A DNA stretch of 64,000 bases from Chrysoperla carnea (GCF_905475395.1 NC_058342.1:23098640-23162639), one strand, 5' to 3'. Shown: positions 24,601-37,000, counted from the first letter of the stretch. Notes: generated from the letters alone by a model not told the origin. Numbers and translations are program-made.

Positions 24601-26093
24601 GTCCCAACAATTTTTTCCACAAGTTCCCCAACTTACTTGGGGGAAGTCAGCACCCCCAGCAATATTAATCTTGAATACTTCTGTATCATCTGCAAAAAGA
24701 AAAAAAATAATATCGTGTTACAAGTTTGGTCCTACTTGCCTTGGGAGGAATCCTGGTAAAGAAATATATCCACATCATTATTTGTTCATCTTTATTTATT
24801 TAACTACGTATACATATTTACAATTACATTTTGATCTGGGTGGATTCGGTTACTTCGTTCTTATCCAAGCGACGACAATGGGATCAATTCTGCACCTCTA
24901 TTAATTATGACTGTTCGCACTGCCGCTGCCTGGACTCGAACCCACAACCTCCCAGTGAGTAGCGAAACGGTCCTAGACTAACGCCTTAGACCGCTCGACC
25001 ACTGGGACGGTTATGAACATGGTATAAAAATTAAATTGTACTTACTGCGATAAACTGTATGAATTAAACTTATTCCACTTGGCGTTCGTACTTGCTGAGT
25101 ATTATGGGTAATAGAAGTTGTGGATCCCGTTGGATGTGAATCTAACACTTCACATACACTTAAAACTACTGGAAAAAAAATTGATGAGCAAAATTGTCGT
25201 TTAGTAGTAATTTCTTGGTTTAAGGTAGCTCTCAACGAAATAAGAGGATATTTGAGACTACGTATTTCTTGGTAACAAATTTTGATGAGTAAAATTTTCG
25301 ATGTGTAACTTTTCTCCGAGCCATCAAAATATGAAAACGAAACTTTTGCAGTTATCCACAATCCAAAGTTGACGAAAGATTTGGAGTAGCTATTGAATAT
25401 TTATTACATCAGATCTTATGACAGTTATCCAAAATTTCGGCCAAAGTTTAATATTATAATTTATGTTTTTAAGGTCTGCTAAGCTTTCAACGGTAAATTT
25501 GAATCGTATGATAAGTTTGAATACCGATTTCTACCAGTTTTGAAAAATTCAAGTTTCTTTTATTTGGTATTAAAATTTATTCAGGTATTGTTAAATTAAT
25601 TGTATCAACAATTGCCTATATGGAAACTTTAATGAAAAAGGTTATTTGTATTCTGGTAATAGAGTCAGGACCGATTTCGATTATATTTTTGTTAGAAAAT
25701 TGATTTTACTTAAGTTATTTTCAATTTTTTATGGAAATTCAAAAATCTATAATGATCTGTAGCCACAAACTTAAACAAAGATAAAATTAAAAATATTTCA
25801 AATCATATAGCGCTAAAAATAGCTGATTCAGCTAAAAAGATGAGTCAGGTCCGTCAGACCGCAATTGCTCTTTTGCTGACTGTGTAAATCCGGCACTGAG
25901 TGAAAGTTATCAGGGCCATTTATTGGACCACCTAATGTTCAAACTGCGGTACCACCCAATGCGGATGGTACTCACTGGGGTCTGGGTAGTTGCCCACAGT
26001 GTCCAATGAAAAAGAAGGGCCTGGAATAAATAAAATTATAAATGTATGAATATTGTACTTACAAATAACACAGATAGAAAATTTGAGTAACAT
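21672..26093 (-). CDS. Secreted glycoside hydrolase family 31, MYORG-type
   Basis: Six exons: 26093-26063, 25168-25046, 24689-23638, 23570-23181, 22080-21924, 21856-21672. All junctions are GT-AG and the phase closes to 645 aa. Exon 1 encodes only the signal peptide core (MLLKFSICVI), completed by LVLSVCEVLD in exon 2. An N-terminal beta domain (about 50-190) precedes the (beta/alpha)8 catalytic barrel. The nucleophile is the Asp of YKFDAGE at about 393. The likely acid/base lies in VDKDTRWGF near 455-457. The family signature LPDMVGGN is near 487. The C-terminal part has DQFLLGDKILAAPVVVEGA, typical of GH31. Human MYORG is a membrane-bound alpha-galactosidase; here the N-terminus looks like a cleavable signal instead. 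Insect relatives include a sucrose-specific hydrolase, so the substrate is open. Introns 2 and 4 carry a SINE and a long dispersed repeat. Confidence 0.9.
22370..23130 (-). repeat. Dispersed repeat family B in glycosidase intron 4
   Basis: Minus-strand copy. It has 'aggtatactaagtttagtcc', 'gcttcaaaatattga', 'tggtgttcaaaaaatcacct', 'gataactcaaaaacgaaaa', 'ttaaaccatt'-type stretches and 'gggtatttcaacaataaact'. The far edge, 'cagtcaattgtttgtttt', stops about 50 bp from the exon 4 donor at 23180. Non-coding; the short frame at 22912-23226 is chance. Confidence 0.65.
24763..25010 (-). mobile_element. SINE family 2 with tRNA-derived head, in glycosidase intron 2
   Basis: On the minus strand the head has an A box TGGTCGAGCGG (24991-25001) and a B box GGTTCGAGTCC (24932-24942). 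The spacing and the A-box neighbourhood look like a Leu- or Ser-type tRNA. The body follows, with GTCGTCGCTTGGATAAGAAC and GAAGTAACCGAATCCACCC, and is shared with 60543-60725 and 8848-9044. It stops at 'gatgtgg' without the (ATT)n tail. The strand matches the host gene. No acceptor-stem pairing is present, so it is not a functional tRNA gene. Confidence 0.85.
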
Positions 26094-26474
26094 TGTTGAG
26101 AAAATGTTTAAACACTTGAAAGGAGTTTAAAACAATATGTGAATGCACATCAAGGTAAACAAATTTATATAATTTGATTTGTTTATTACTATTTATTATA
26201 TCATTTTGATTATTATTTAATCAGGTGATAAATAAATAATCAAACACTTGTTAGTTTTTTTTTCAAAATGTTTCAAACAATTTTTTTTTTTCATTCATCA
26301 TACTCATGTCTAAAGAAACAATTCACATTGGCGTCTGTTCAAAAGACACACAATTGAAAATTTTTTTACTAAACAAGTGAGAACAAACAATCGACTGAGT
26401 GAATTATTGAAATAACATGTATAGACAGTGTTGATTACGCATTCAAATTGATTTAGACTTAGTCTAACTTCATA

Positions 26475-27236
26475 TTTAAAATAAGTGAAAACGAACAATT
26501 GACTGAGTTAATTGTTGAAATACCATGTATAGACAGTGTTGATTACTTTATCGCATTACATGTCACACATACATAACTGATATTTCCATATAATAGGTAC
26601 ATACCATACAATTTACGCCTAATTTGCGCCCTCTCTGGTAAACAGTGATGTTTAGGTACGAAAAAATGTTTCAAACAAAAGTTGTTTATATTTTTATAAG
26701 GAATATTTTTTGCTGAACTTTTGCTTTATCTTACAAATTACAAAAATACTCACTTTTTAGATGTCAGCTTGATATCTTTTTTCGTTTTTGAGTTATCGTG
26801 TCCACAGACGGACGGACAACCGCAAATGGACTAATTAGGTGATTTTATGATCATCTATACCAAAAGTTTATGTCTAGGATCAATATTTTTAAGCGTTACA
26901 AACTTGGGACTAAACTTATTATACCTTGCATATTACATATATGAGTTGGGTTGGGTTGGGTTATATTGGCTGTCCACGACGGACCCACTTAGGCTATAGA
27001 GCCCATTGTGATTCCATATATGTGTTTTACCACCTTTCCGCTGATAATTTCATTTATCAGCTCCTCAATTTCAGAGGCGTAGTGCATCTCCTTCATGCAT
27101 ATACCATGCACTACACCAGCCCATCACAACTATTAATTAAATTAATTTTACAGCATACCGCGGACGGAATTGGTAACGCCTTAACCAACTGAGCTAATAG
27201 GGCGACATATTACATATATGCATGGTATAAAAATTC
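26475..27236 (+). repeat. Dispersed repeat family B, copy split by a SINE
   Basis: The left part runs 26475-26943 and the right part resumes at 27206, in 'catattacatatatg' and 'catggtataaaaat'. It carries 'gtgaaaacgaacaattgact', 'atgtatagacagtgttgatt', 'gagttatcgtgtccacagac', 'gacggacggacaaccg', 'tttttaagcgttacaaactt' and 'gggactaaact'. A second fragment of the left end lies just upstream at 26360-26440. Lies immediately upstream of the glycosidase gene start. Confidence 0.8.
26944..27205 (-). mobile_element. SINE family 1, nested insertion with 15-bp duplication
   Basis: A perfect 15-bp target duplication, CATATTACATATATG, flanks it (26929-26943 and 27206-27220). The host is a family B repeat. 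On the minus strand it starts CGCCCTATTAGCTCAG with A box TAGCTCAGTTGG (27185-27196) and ends in runs of AACCC on the 3' side. The B box is lost in this copy. The relative at 34631-34865 keeps one. Confidence 0.9.
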
Positions 27237-28965
27237 AAGCTTTTTATTTAAAATTACCTGGTGTTCGTACATCCTTAAAATAATGAAAATAGATGCCTAT
27301 GGTTTTTTTCTACTCATATGAAAATGAGTAATTTTAATCAAATGAATGCAATTAACTGTGTGTAATCATTTCCCTGTATTATCATTTATCACTAAAAAAT
27401 TCGAGCACTCAAGAATCATACTCATTGACATTGTTTATTATTTTTGTTTTTCAAAAAAAAATCCGTTTCTAATCAGATGAGTTGTTGTTCTTCACTTATT
27501 AACTAGGTAAGTTTTCATACGTAACCTTCGGACGCACATATAGCATCCATTCATTCGATTCATGATCTAAACATTAATTCGAGTATGAATAATTCAGGTG
27601 TTTTCATGTTATTAAATGTAAACTAATTACCAACGCCATTACCACGATATCGATCTGTTAAATCGCGTGCATGATTTTTGTGTTTAGTTAAAAATTTACC
27701 ATTCCAAGAAAATTTGACGTCAAAATATGTAATATTACACCCATCGCTAACATATATTCAAGTGTAGGTACTTGTGGCAGTATTCTGGTCTACAAATTTG
27801 AAGAAATCGATTTTTTTCTTGCTTATTTACAAAGGCTAGACCCTTAAGAATATGTCCTTAAACGGATTTTTCAAATTTTGAATTATTTTCGGAGATACAG
27901 TGGATTTTTTGGTAACGAAGTTTGAATTGATCGCTCTGTATTGCGAGCTTAGAAGGCAAAACAGCTCGGTTAGCAGAAATAACTTTGCAAACATTGCATA
28001 TGAAGTAGAAGGATAATGTATGGATCTGTGGGTAATATTATTATCTGAGTTACTCGCCGGAATTGTCTCTCAAACTTAAAACGCGTCTTTCTTGAAACTA
28101 AGAGTCAAATTCTACTCGATCGATTTCTTTGAAATTGACAATCTTTACTTATTATAGGAATTTTTTGATTCAGATCACTTACAAGGGCTCGAATCGTATC
28201 GACCAGAATGCGAATGCCGTGTTTTTTTATAGTCCCCACTTCAACAGCCTGTAGTTCAAAGAATTTTTATTTTTTTTTTACAATTTTCTTTTTGTATTTT
28301 TTAAATGTCAAAAATATCATATGGAAAAATGGCTACATAAATGTTTTTCCTTTTCTTATAATCTTACTTTGAAAAGTGCCTACAATTGAGGCTTCTAGAC
28401 GCAGAATACCCCCTTCATAACAAAGAAAATCTTAAAGTAAAAATAGCAAGGAATTACACCCTAATTATAAGTTACACTACAAAAACAAAAAATTAAAACA
28501 CTCATTGAGAAGCTTATATCCCGTACAGTATGCACATGAGCAGAAAATAAGATTTCCACCTCTTAAAATTTGATCAAGACGCAAAAAATCGTTAAATTTT
28601 TTCCGTCTCCCGATATCAACTTAAATTTTCCAGAGTTCAGTAAATAAATACATTTTTCCTGGAACATTAAAATATGACAACTATTGGCATCGTGCATGAG
28701 TTTTATCTCAGGCTATTTCCATGGTAACCATAAACTACTTTATAATTATAATTGTATGAGTTGACATATAAGTTTGTGGTTTGTATATATGAATTACATT
28801 GAAAATTTAATATTATTTTGTAAATAAGTAATTATGTAAATTTACATTTAAATAATATTATTAATACAATTTTGGTTCTTATTTTCGCAATTTCTAATGC
28901 AACTAGACATTTCTATATCATTTACGTGTGAGCAATTAAAAGAGACGCATGATTTATTGCAAATT
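27237..28965. other. Intergenic, no gene seen
   Basis: AT-rich, no coding signal. 28240-28430 shares inverted text with 48670-48790 (intron of REXO1): 'aatgtttttccttttcttat', 'gaaaagtgcctacaattgag' and 'gcttctaga'. This suggests another low-copy dispersed repeat. Confidence 0.5.
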
Positions 28966-28969
28966 ATAT

Positions 28970-29800
28970 AAGATAACAGCGCTACGGTCGATTTAACTAT
29001 CCCTTCTACCTACTATACTCCCTGCCAATAGAAGAAAAGGAACTATGCAACTGTTATGATTCATATCAAAGAGTATAAGATAGAGGAAAAGGCTCCCTTT
29101 ACTGGCAATGTTAAAAAAGAGTATACGGGTTTCAACGCCTCTAGTGATTGGGTTAAGATAACAGCGCTACGGTCGATTTAACTATGCCCTCCATCTACTA
29201 TATGCTCCCTGCCAATAGGAGAAAAGGAACTAATAGGTTGGCTGATAAGTCCCCGGTCTGACACATAGATGGCGTCGCTAGTATTAAATGCATATTATTT
29301 TTATATAGTACCAACCTTCAAATGATTCGTGTCAAAATTTGACGTCTGTAAGTCAATTAGTTTGTGAGATAGAGCGTCTTTTGTGAAGCAACTTTTGTTA
29401 TTGTGAAAAAAATGGAAAAAAAGGAATTTCGTGTTTTGATAAAATACTGTTTTCTGAAGGGAAAAAATACAGTGGAAGCAAAAACTTGGCTTGATAATGA
29501 GTTTCCGGACTCTGTATTTTTTCCCTTCAGAAAACAGTATTTTATCAAAACACGAAATTCCATTTTTTCCATTTTTTTCACAATAACAAAAGTTGCTTCA
29601 CAAAAGACGCTCTATCTCACAAACTAATTGACTTACAGACGTCAAATTTTGACACGAATCATTTGAAGGTTGGTACTATATAAAAATAATATGCATTTAA
29701 TACTAGCGACGCCATCTATGTGTCAGACCGGGGACTTATCAGCCAACCTGTTATGCAACTGTTATGGTTCATATCAAAGAAAATAAGATACAATTTTGTT
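28970..29800. repeat. Two-copy tandem duplication of about 185 bp, second copy interrupted
   Basis: Copy 1 starts near 28970 and copy 2 near 29155, both with 'agataacagcgctacggtcg' then 'tttaactat'. Both continue to 'ccctgccaatag' and 'gaaaaggaacta'. Copy 2 is cut there by the 519-bp mariner fold-back and resumes at 29752 with 'tatgcaactgttatgg'. Copy 1 gives the uninterrupted text 'gaactatgcaactgttatg', which fixes the insertion site exactly. Confidence 0.85.
29233..29751. mobile_element. Fold-back mariner: two inverted copies of one mariner 5' end
   Basis: Ends are AtAGGTTGGCTGATAAGTCC and its inverse, with TA duplicated at 29231-29232 and 29752-29753. The left arm (to about 29467) holds a mariner 5' UTR and the transposase N-terminus: KKEFRVLIKYCFLKGKNT, then VEAKTWLDNEFPDS in the loop. 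The right arm (from about 29520) is the same 5' segment inverted and almost identical, so the same peptide starts on the minus strand at about 29581. The loop is about 50 bp. The catalytic DDD domain and true 3' end are absent. The termini resemble irritans-subfamily mariners. Confidence 0.9.
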
Positions 29801-29801
29801 T

Positions 29802-32800
29802 AAAAAAAATTCTGTTAGCAGAGCGTTGTTTCGATTTAAGGACCTCTAAGGTATATATCTCATATGATTCTTCAGTCCAACTCATCTACCTAGCCGGGTT
29901 ATTCTTAGCGTACATTATTTTCAATGAAAGATCGTGATCAATTTTTTGCACGATTTAAAGACCTACAAAAAAGGTGAACTTTACCTACACTTTATAATAA
30001 AATTGTCAGTGAGGTCAAAAATATTATAAATTTATGTCTTTCATATGAAAACAAATCCTCAGTTATTAAAACATGTGACGATTTTTATGTAATTATGTAT
30101 TGTATTAAAATTATTTATAATTATAAATTTAAATTATTCAAAACATATAATTATTAAAAAATAAATGAAATAATTCTTTAATGATAATTAATGATGGATA
30201 ATAAGTAAGATGTAATCGGTGTAATATGACATGTCACAATATCAGTTTGGGGAATTTTTCCTAATCGCCATGAAAAATTAAACGCTATGAGATGGAATGG
30301 AATTCCGCTCCCGTAGTTACCGTAACTCGTGGGCTACCTGTATCCGTGGCTAAAAACAACAAACTAAAAAAATAAACTAATTATTTAAATTTATGATATT
30401 TTTTCGTTCAAATTATTTGTCTAGCTTGTTTTTGCCTAAGCGGTACATTTTTAGACCGAGAGTATATTTTTCGTCAAACCGAAACATAATAAGCTTCAAA
30501 ATGAGGTGTGAATCATGGAATTTGATAAAGGAGGAAGAAAGATAAGGTATGGACAGAAATAAAATTGCTAGAGTAATAATATATAAGATATAAAAAGGAA
30601 TTCACAGATTACAAATGTTATTTATGCATAGTGTGCTATGTTTGTGACGTAGAAATGTTAAAATAAAAAAGCCTATGTATAAATATATACATGCATAATA
30701 AAAAATATTACGTAACACGATGTTTTGCGAAAATTATTTTCTTCGGGCGCTTTCGTTTCTCTTTTGAAAAGTTTTTTAAAACTATATATATAACTTTAAA
30801 ATTATTATGAACTTATATGCGAGCTTTCCATTTTTGTCAACAACAAAAATTTTATTCAACAACTCAATTCATGGGGATAGCAGAAAGGACATATTAGTAA
30901 GCTAGAGTTGCAAAAAAGTGTCCTCAGGAAAATGAGTTGCTTTATAAGAGATTGCTTTAAATATTGTCATGATCCGAGTTTTATTTTTCTTCCAAAAAGT
31001 GTGATTTTAGTTAGTAAACATGGACACCGAACATTTAAAGACGACCCAAGGAAAATGGTATTAAAAATTTTAAAAAATTATGAATTTTTGTTAAAACATT
31101 TATTTAAATTTCTTTAATAACAGCTTTTCAATAAAATCACAATGAAAATTAACAAATAAATGCATTTTAATAATATATTTTTCTTGTTTGCGATTGCATT
31201 CAGAATTTTCCAAAAACTTTTACTATATACCTACTATAATTAATACTATCCTGAAACGATTCCATTTTCTGGCCACCCAAGCATATTAAAATTACTGAAT
31301 ACAAACAAAAAAATATTCACAGAGTTTTGAAAAAACCTGTTTATCCATTAGCAAATTTCAAAAACAACAAAAAATTGAACTTAAATTAAAATTAGTTAAT
31401 TGAGGTGATAATTATATTCAAATTAAGCATTATGTCTAAAACACAAATGTAATTATTACCAGATAATTATAAAGCCAGATTCTCATCCTATTTGACATAC
31501 GTTAATTGTAGGGTTCGATATCGTTCTTCAAGTCGTTCACTTTCAACGTGATATGGAAGCGATTATCTGAAGAATGCATTAATAAAGATACTAACGATAC
31601 AGTTCTGATTCTTCTCAACGGTAATATCTTTACCCACTAAGTTCTCCGTTATTTTTCAGACTAAGAAAAAAAATTAAATAAGCAAATTTTTTTTAGAATT
31701 AACCTTTAAAAGAATTATTATGATATTTTACCTCTTTCTTAGATTTACAACCTAAAAAAATTAAAATTTCATATTATTTTTGTGATGTCATTACCAACGA
31801 CGATTGTGTCGGTTTGACAGAACGTAATTCTGGTGGTTAACTGAGGAACGCATTACCAATAAAAAGCATATGACCAGTCTTTTAAGTGAACTGTCTGATG
31901 TTGATAATTTCAACATCACAAACATTTTCTTGGGTAGATTTTTAAAATGGCCTAATAGTTGGTTAGTACATAGATGGAAATTCAAAGTTATATAAATTTT
32001 TTGCAAGATCCTGAACTTATCCATGTCCTAAATATGTCTTTTTAAGGTTTTTATTAAGTTTAAATTCACTCCCGGGTTCGCTTTACTTCCAGTTTATCTT
32101 TGGTGATACACCGACCCAAATGAATTTTATCAAATTTTTATTATCCGTTAAATTTAAACACATGAGAATCAGCCTTTATGTACATTTATCTATATACACA
32201 TAATTACATTGCCTTGATTTTGATAATAATTAATTCGTGTTTTTAATTATTTTTATCTAACAATTCACTTAATAAAATTACTTGAAATATGTTTTGTACA
32301 ACCTACCGTACGCGCACGCGCATATGTGAGACATCTTGCATTTAAGACATTGATGAAAATTTCCTAAAACATCATAGAATAATACATAAAACTAATTCAT
32401 TGTTGCTGTGAATTTTTAATCGTGCGCTTTAAACCATCGATTAAAAAATACAGTAAAATTCAAATTAATCCAAATACCAATTCATATAACATAATATGAA
32501 TCGCATTCATCGCATAGAACAACGAGGGAATTTAAATGTTACTTATAAGAAATGAATTTCACGCAAGTATGTTTCAGAACACATACCACAACTGATTAGC
32601 ATTGTGCGGGACATTTGAATGTGACATAACAATCCCATGACAACGAACACTCTATGGAACTTTTCGGTTAAAAAATTTTGTTTCTGTGGGGTTATAAAGT
32701 GAATCATCAAAATATTCTGATTTTCTTCGAATTGGTGGAGATCGTGAATCTCCGACCTCGTCCTAAATACAGCCCTGTCTAGAATACATAGTTAATCTGA

Positions 32801-33221
32801 ATTTTACTGTATGACTGGAAAAGAAAATACCAAAAAAAAAACAGGACCTAACTGGAAAATATTGTTGATTTCACACTTTTTACGCAAGCTCAATTTACCA
32901 ATTAAACCAGTACGGACCTGTATTAGAATGTTTCATTTTAAAGTCTCGTTTACAATAACACGAATAAACTACATAAAAAGTTTCGTTTCAGATATACGCG
33001 CGCTTACAATGAGTTTTTAGTATAGATGTCCACATGCTAATGCTCTTATCTCATCTCGATGTAAACGCACAGTCAATGCTTTAGCAAAACGATCATTTGG
33101 ACGTTTCTAACGAAGGGTTTAGTTTTACGCTTTTGAAAGTCTGGAGCATAAATTCACAAATTAAATTTTAACGGAATAATTAATTCCTACAATATGTATT
33201 CATGTTATTGTAGATGAAACT
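29802..33221. other. Intergenic, no gene seen
   Basis: 3.4 kb of AT-rich sequence. Short frames at 30908-31117, 31791-32024 (minus) and 32811-33020 lack family resemblance and splice context. Nothing repetitive was recognised with confidence. Confidence 0.5.
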
Positions 33222-33224
33222 TTA

Positions 33225-33706
33225 AGCCATGTTCACACCTTGCACACATTCTGAAATTTTCTTGCAACAATAAAGTTTCAGGAAAATAGGGATAGACACT
33301 CAAGAGAAAATAACGTCTCTTTATTTTTTTTTAATAAATTATAGAAAATAAAATTTACTACAATTTACCGTCTTGTCATTTTTTTCTCCAAGTTAAATAT
33401 TTACAAAGTTTTTTCGATAAAAAATTTTATATTTTAGAACTTAGAAACTTTATTCTTATAAAGGATATTCAATAAGGAGGTAAATCACTTCAAGAAATAG
33501 ATATTTTACGTTTTAAAGTTAAACTGATACCAATACATACACTCCGAGGTATCGATGAAGAATCAGATCTTGAGATATTTTCCCCAATTGATTTTAATAT
33601 TACCTGACTATTCTCTAACTTTAGAATATCAGAATTTACTAACATTTCCACGTTTTGCAACGTCAATTAATAATGTGTTTCATTGTATAAGAGTGTGAAC
33701 ATAGCT
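33225..33706. mobile_element. PIF/Harbinger-like non-autonomous element
   Basis: Starts AGCCATGTTCACACC. The minus-strand right end reads AGCTATGTTCACACTC. TTA is duplicated on both sides (33222-33224 and 33707-33709). A 3-bp TTA target with inverted ends is the PIF/Harbinger pattern. 482 bp, no coding capacity. Lies downstream of the DRP1 3' end. Confidence 0.65.
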
Positions 33707-33893
33707 TTATGAGTACAATTTTCCTTTCAGGCTACACATTTCGATCTATGTCCGATCTTAACCGACTTGTAACCGATATGTTACCGAAAAAGAAAAACTG
33801 TAAAATAAACAAAACTATACACCAAAAATAATAATAATAATAAAAAGAAAAGAAAAAAAAAACAAAAGAAAAATGAAAGGTCTTTCTTGAAAA

Positions 33894-33899
33894 TTTATT
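33894..33899 (-). terminator. Candidate poly(A) signal of DRP1
   Basis: AATAAA on the minus strand about 130 nt past the DRP1 stop codon. Several A-rich alternatives lie nearby, so this is only a candidate. Confidence 0.35.
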
Positions 33900-34028
33900 T
33901 ATAATAAATATTTAAATTGGATATTAAAAGTAATAATAATAAAACAAAAAAAAATGTACAAATAATGACTACAAGTGAACGAACAGAGGTGTTTTTTTCA
34001 ACAAAAAAAACAATAACACAGGAGAGCT

Positions 34029-37000
34029 TTACCACATATGTGTCTCTCGTATTTCACTAATTATATGATTTGCCTCCTGTAAAGCCTGAAAATAAAATAT
34101 AATATTTCAGTAAAATAAATTTCTCCATGTACGGTCAAAATCAGTTGTTGTGACATCAATTATAAAACAATGAATCATTTATTGCGACAAATTGATAAAG
34201 TCCTGACTGAATTCAAACATAAATTGCGGCACAATTTTTACAAATCCGTAACAAATATAACGTCACAAATTCTAGACTCTTCCCCCTATTTATATGCGAT
34301 AAGTAACCTAGTAGTCTAAACAACTCAAACCGGACCTATTTTACTTAGTACGAATTATTATCGCCAAATGACGAGGTTTCAACTTCCCGTTATTCTCCTT
34401 GTCCGAGAAAAAATGATATACCGTTCGCACCAATTTGATCCTTTGAAATTCCAGTTTGCTTTTTGACGAGTGGGCTTTATTTTTTCTTCAGAAAAGCATT
34501 ATCTTTAGTAGAAGAGAAACTAAATTAACCCCTAGTGACATTTCCCTCAAAAGATAATTTTTCCAGAGTGATAAAAAGTACATATCGCTAATAACGATTA
34601 ATAGATATAACAATCATAATTATATGTTATTTAGGTTAGGTTAAGTTGGGTTTAGGTTAAGTCCACGAGGGTCACACTTAGACCATAGACCATTGCGATA
34701 CCATTGTGTTATGACTCATTTTCCGCAGATAATTTCAGCTCCTAAATTATTTTGAGAGGTTGAGTACACCTACTTCATGCATATATCATGCAGTACATGT
34801 GATGGCGGGAATCGAACCCTCTACCCTATGCGTACCGTGTACGAAATTGCTTACACTTTGTGAGTGACAAGAATTGATTCATTATTATTTCCTACAATGT
34901 CATTATGACTAGTTTTGACTGTATATTAAAAACATACCTTTAACATATCGGCGGCTTCCTTACGCCGGTGTGCTACATGCTCGGATTCATTCAACAATCG
35001 ATCAGCATTATCACATTTATACAAATGCGTCACTAATTCTGATTGTAGATTATCCTTAACATAATTGACTAAGAAATGCATTACTGCCTTTGGTACTGAA
35101 TCCTGAATAGATTTTCTCACAATATAAAAGTATGATTTAATAAGACGCTCTGTGGACAAAAAACAAAAAAATTATTAATATTAGTATCATCAAAATGTAT
35201 AAGGGAACATCCATAACCCACGTGACTCGGTCAAGAGGAGGAGGGGATTCGTTCAAAGGCTTCGCTGAGCTACTTCAGGAGGGGGTGACAATCAACTTAA
35301 TCCATCATCCTTCGTATGACAAGTTGTTCGTAAGGAGGGGTACAGAGGACCCCTTGGTCTAGGTGCTATATATCCATTTGCAATACCCCTCCTATATTTT
35401 ATTATTATTATTATTACTCTGAAACATCTTGTAAAGAAATAATGAAGAATAAACTTACCAATAATATCACAATCATGCGATTCTTTTTCATTAAGTACAC
35501 GATTAGTATTCAATGGTACTTCTGGTAACAAATTCACCGGCTTTTGTGGTGTCCGTGTTGGCTGCCCTTGTCCGTATTCGTCTCGTTGATCTTGTTGATC
35601 ACCTTGATTCGGTGGTGAAGTCGGTGTTTGATTCTTCTGCTGCGTACCTTCATCATGAGTTTTACCAGGTAATATCGATGCTAACCAATTATTAGTATCC
35701 ATACTAGGTGTATTAGTTGGTGGACCTAGTGGTTGGTTTGCTAGTACTGGACCTCGTTTCGATGTACCAAGTGGTTCCGAAGAATCGTGAGACGAATGTG
35801 GTCGTTGTGAATGTTGTTTGTATTTCATAGAAATAATATCTTTTTCGGTATTCAATAGAGACGGTACTAGGGCTGCATCTTTATGGAAATCGGGATGCTT
35901 TGTATTAATGTATGCTAATTCAATTGCGACTAGGTTTTCCACCATAGCATTAGTTGTTGGTAATCGTCTTCGAAGTAACTGTGTCACCACGTCCATAATA
36001 CGTTCATGTAACTTGGGGAAACGTAACAATTCTTGTTGGACCTCGGTACCACAATGCTGAATAATACGTTGCATTTCTTCATGAACTAAATCCACACACC
36101 TTAACGAAGGCTCAGCCAAACGTGCTATCTGTTTCTTCACCAACAACTCAAACGATACTTCTGGTACGAACAACGCAGGTCGAGGACCTGTCGCATTTTT
36201 CATTGCCGTTAAAATATCCATCTTGGTTAGTCCCGATAACGGATGAATTGAATCTAATGTCTTGCCAAAAGTCTCATGAAAAATGTAACATATTCGAGCA
36301 CCTCCACATAGTTCCGTGGTCTCAATATTTCGTGCAGTACCTTCGATTGTCGAACAATACGCAGATGCAAATTTTGTGATAATTTGTAATAAAGTTTGAC
36401 TTTTATCGGAAACATCTTCACCGTACGATGATAGTAATGTTTGAAATTGTGAGACCATCACATTGACACGGGTTTTTAAATCGGGTAAACAGTCTCGAAT
36501 GTGATGCATTAGTAAGCGATTTAATGTTTTTCCTAAGTACATGGTCCCATTACGATTTGCTAAAGTTGGATATTTACGTTGTAAAAATGCTTCCTCGTCG
36601 CGTAACGCATCCTTAATTGTTTTGTTGTTCATAATATCCTGTTGAGAACGATTTACAACACCGATTATACCTAATTTTACTGGAATAACACGTCCGCATA
36701 ATATATCAATTGCATCTGTTCCAGCATCCATCAAATCTAATTTGGTAACAACCGCAAGCGTTCGTCTACCATCCGGATCAACGTCTCGTGATAATTTCAA
36801 ACTCTCCGATGTCGCCATATCAGTATTTGCCGTAACAACAGCTAAAATAATTGAATTTGGATTTGCTATATATTTAACGACTAAATCTCGTATTTGTTGT
36901 TCAATATCTTCCGGTTGATCTCCAACCGGTACTTTTGTGATACCCGGTAAATCGATTAATGTTAAATTTACAACAGCCGATGAGAATATTTTTAAATTGA

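Noticed and set aside
24925-25010. tRNA-Leu/Ser-like gene on the minus strand
   Set aside because: A and B boxes are good, but the 5' end GTCCCAG has no pairing 3' acceptor strand, and the sequence runs straight into a repeated body found elsewhere. It is a SINE head.
27170-27205. tRNA gene with A box TAGCTCAGTTGG
   Set aside because: No B box follows, and the unit is bounded by a 15-bp target duplication. It is a SINE.
29357-29627. Two mirrored 74-codon frames as a small gene pair
   Set aside because: Both are the N-terminus of a mariner transposase caught in the arms of one fold-back element, each running into the opposite arm.
34631-34665. Insect telomeric TTAGG repeat
   Set aside because: Only two imperfect units ('ttaggttagg') occur, inside a SINE family 1 copy.
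35292-35458. C-terminal extension of the long DRP1 frame
   Set aside because: This is read-through into intron 2 past the donor at 35458; the spliced product restores the effector domain.
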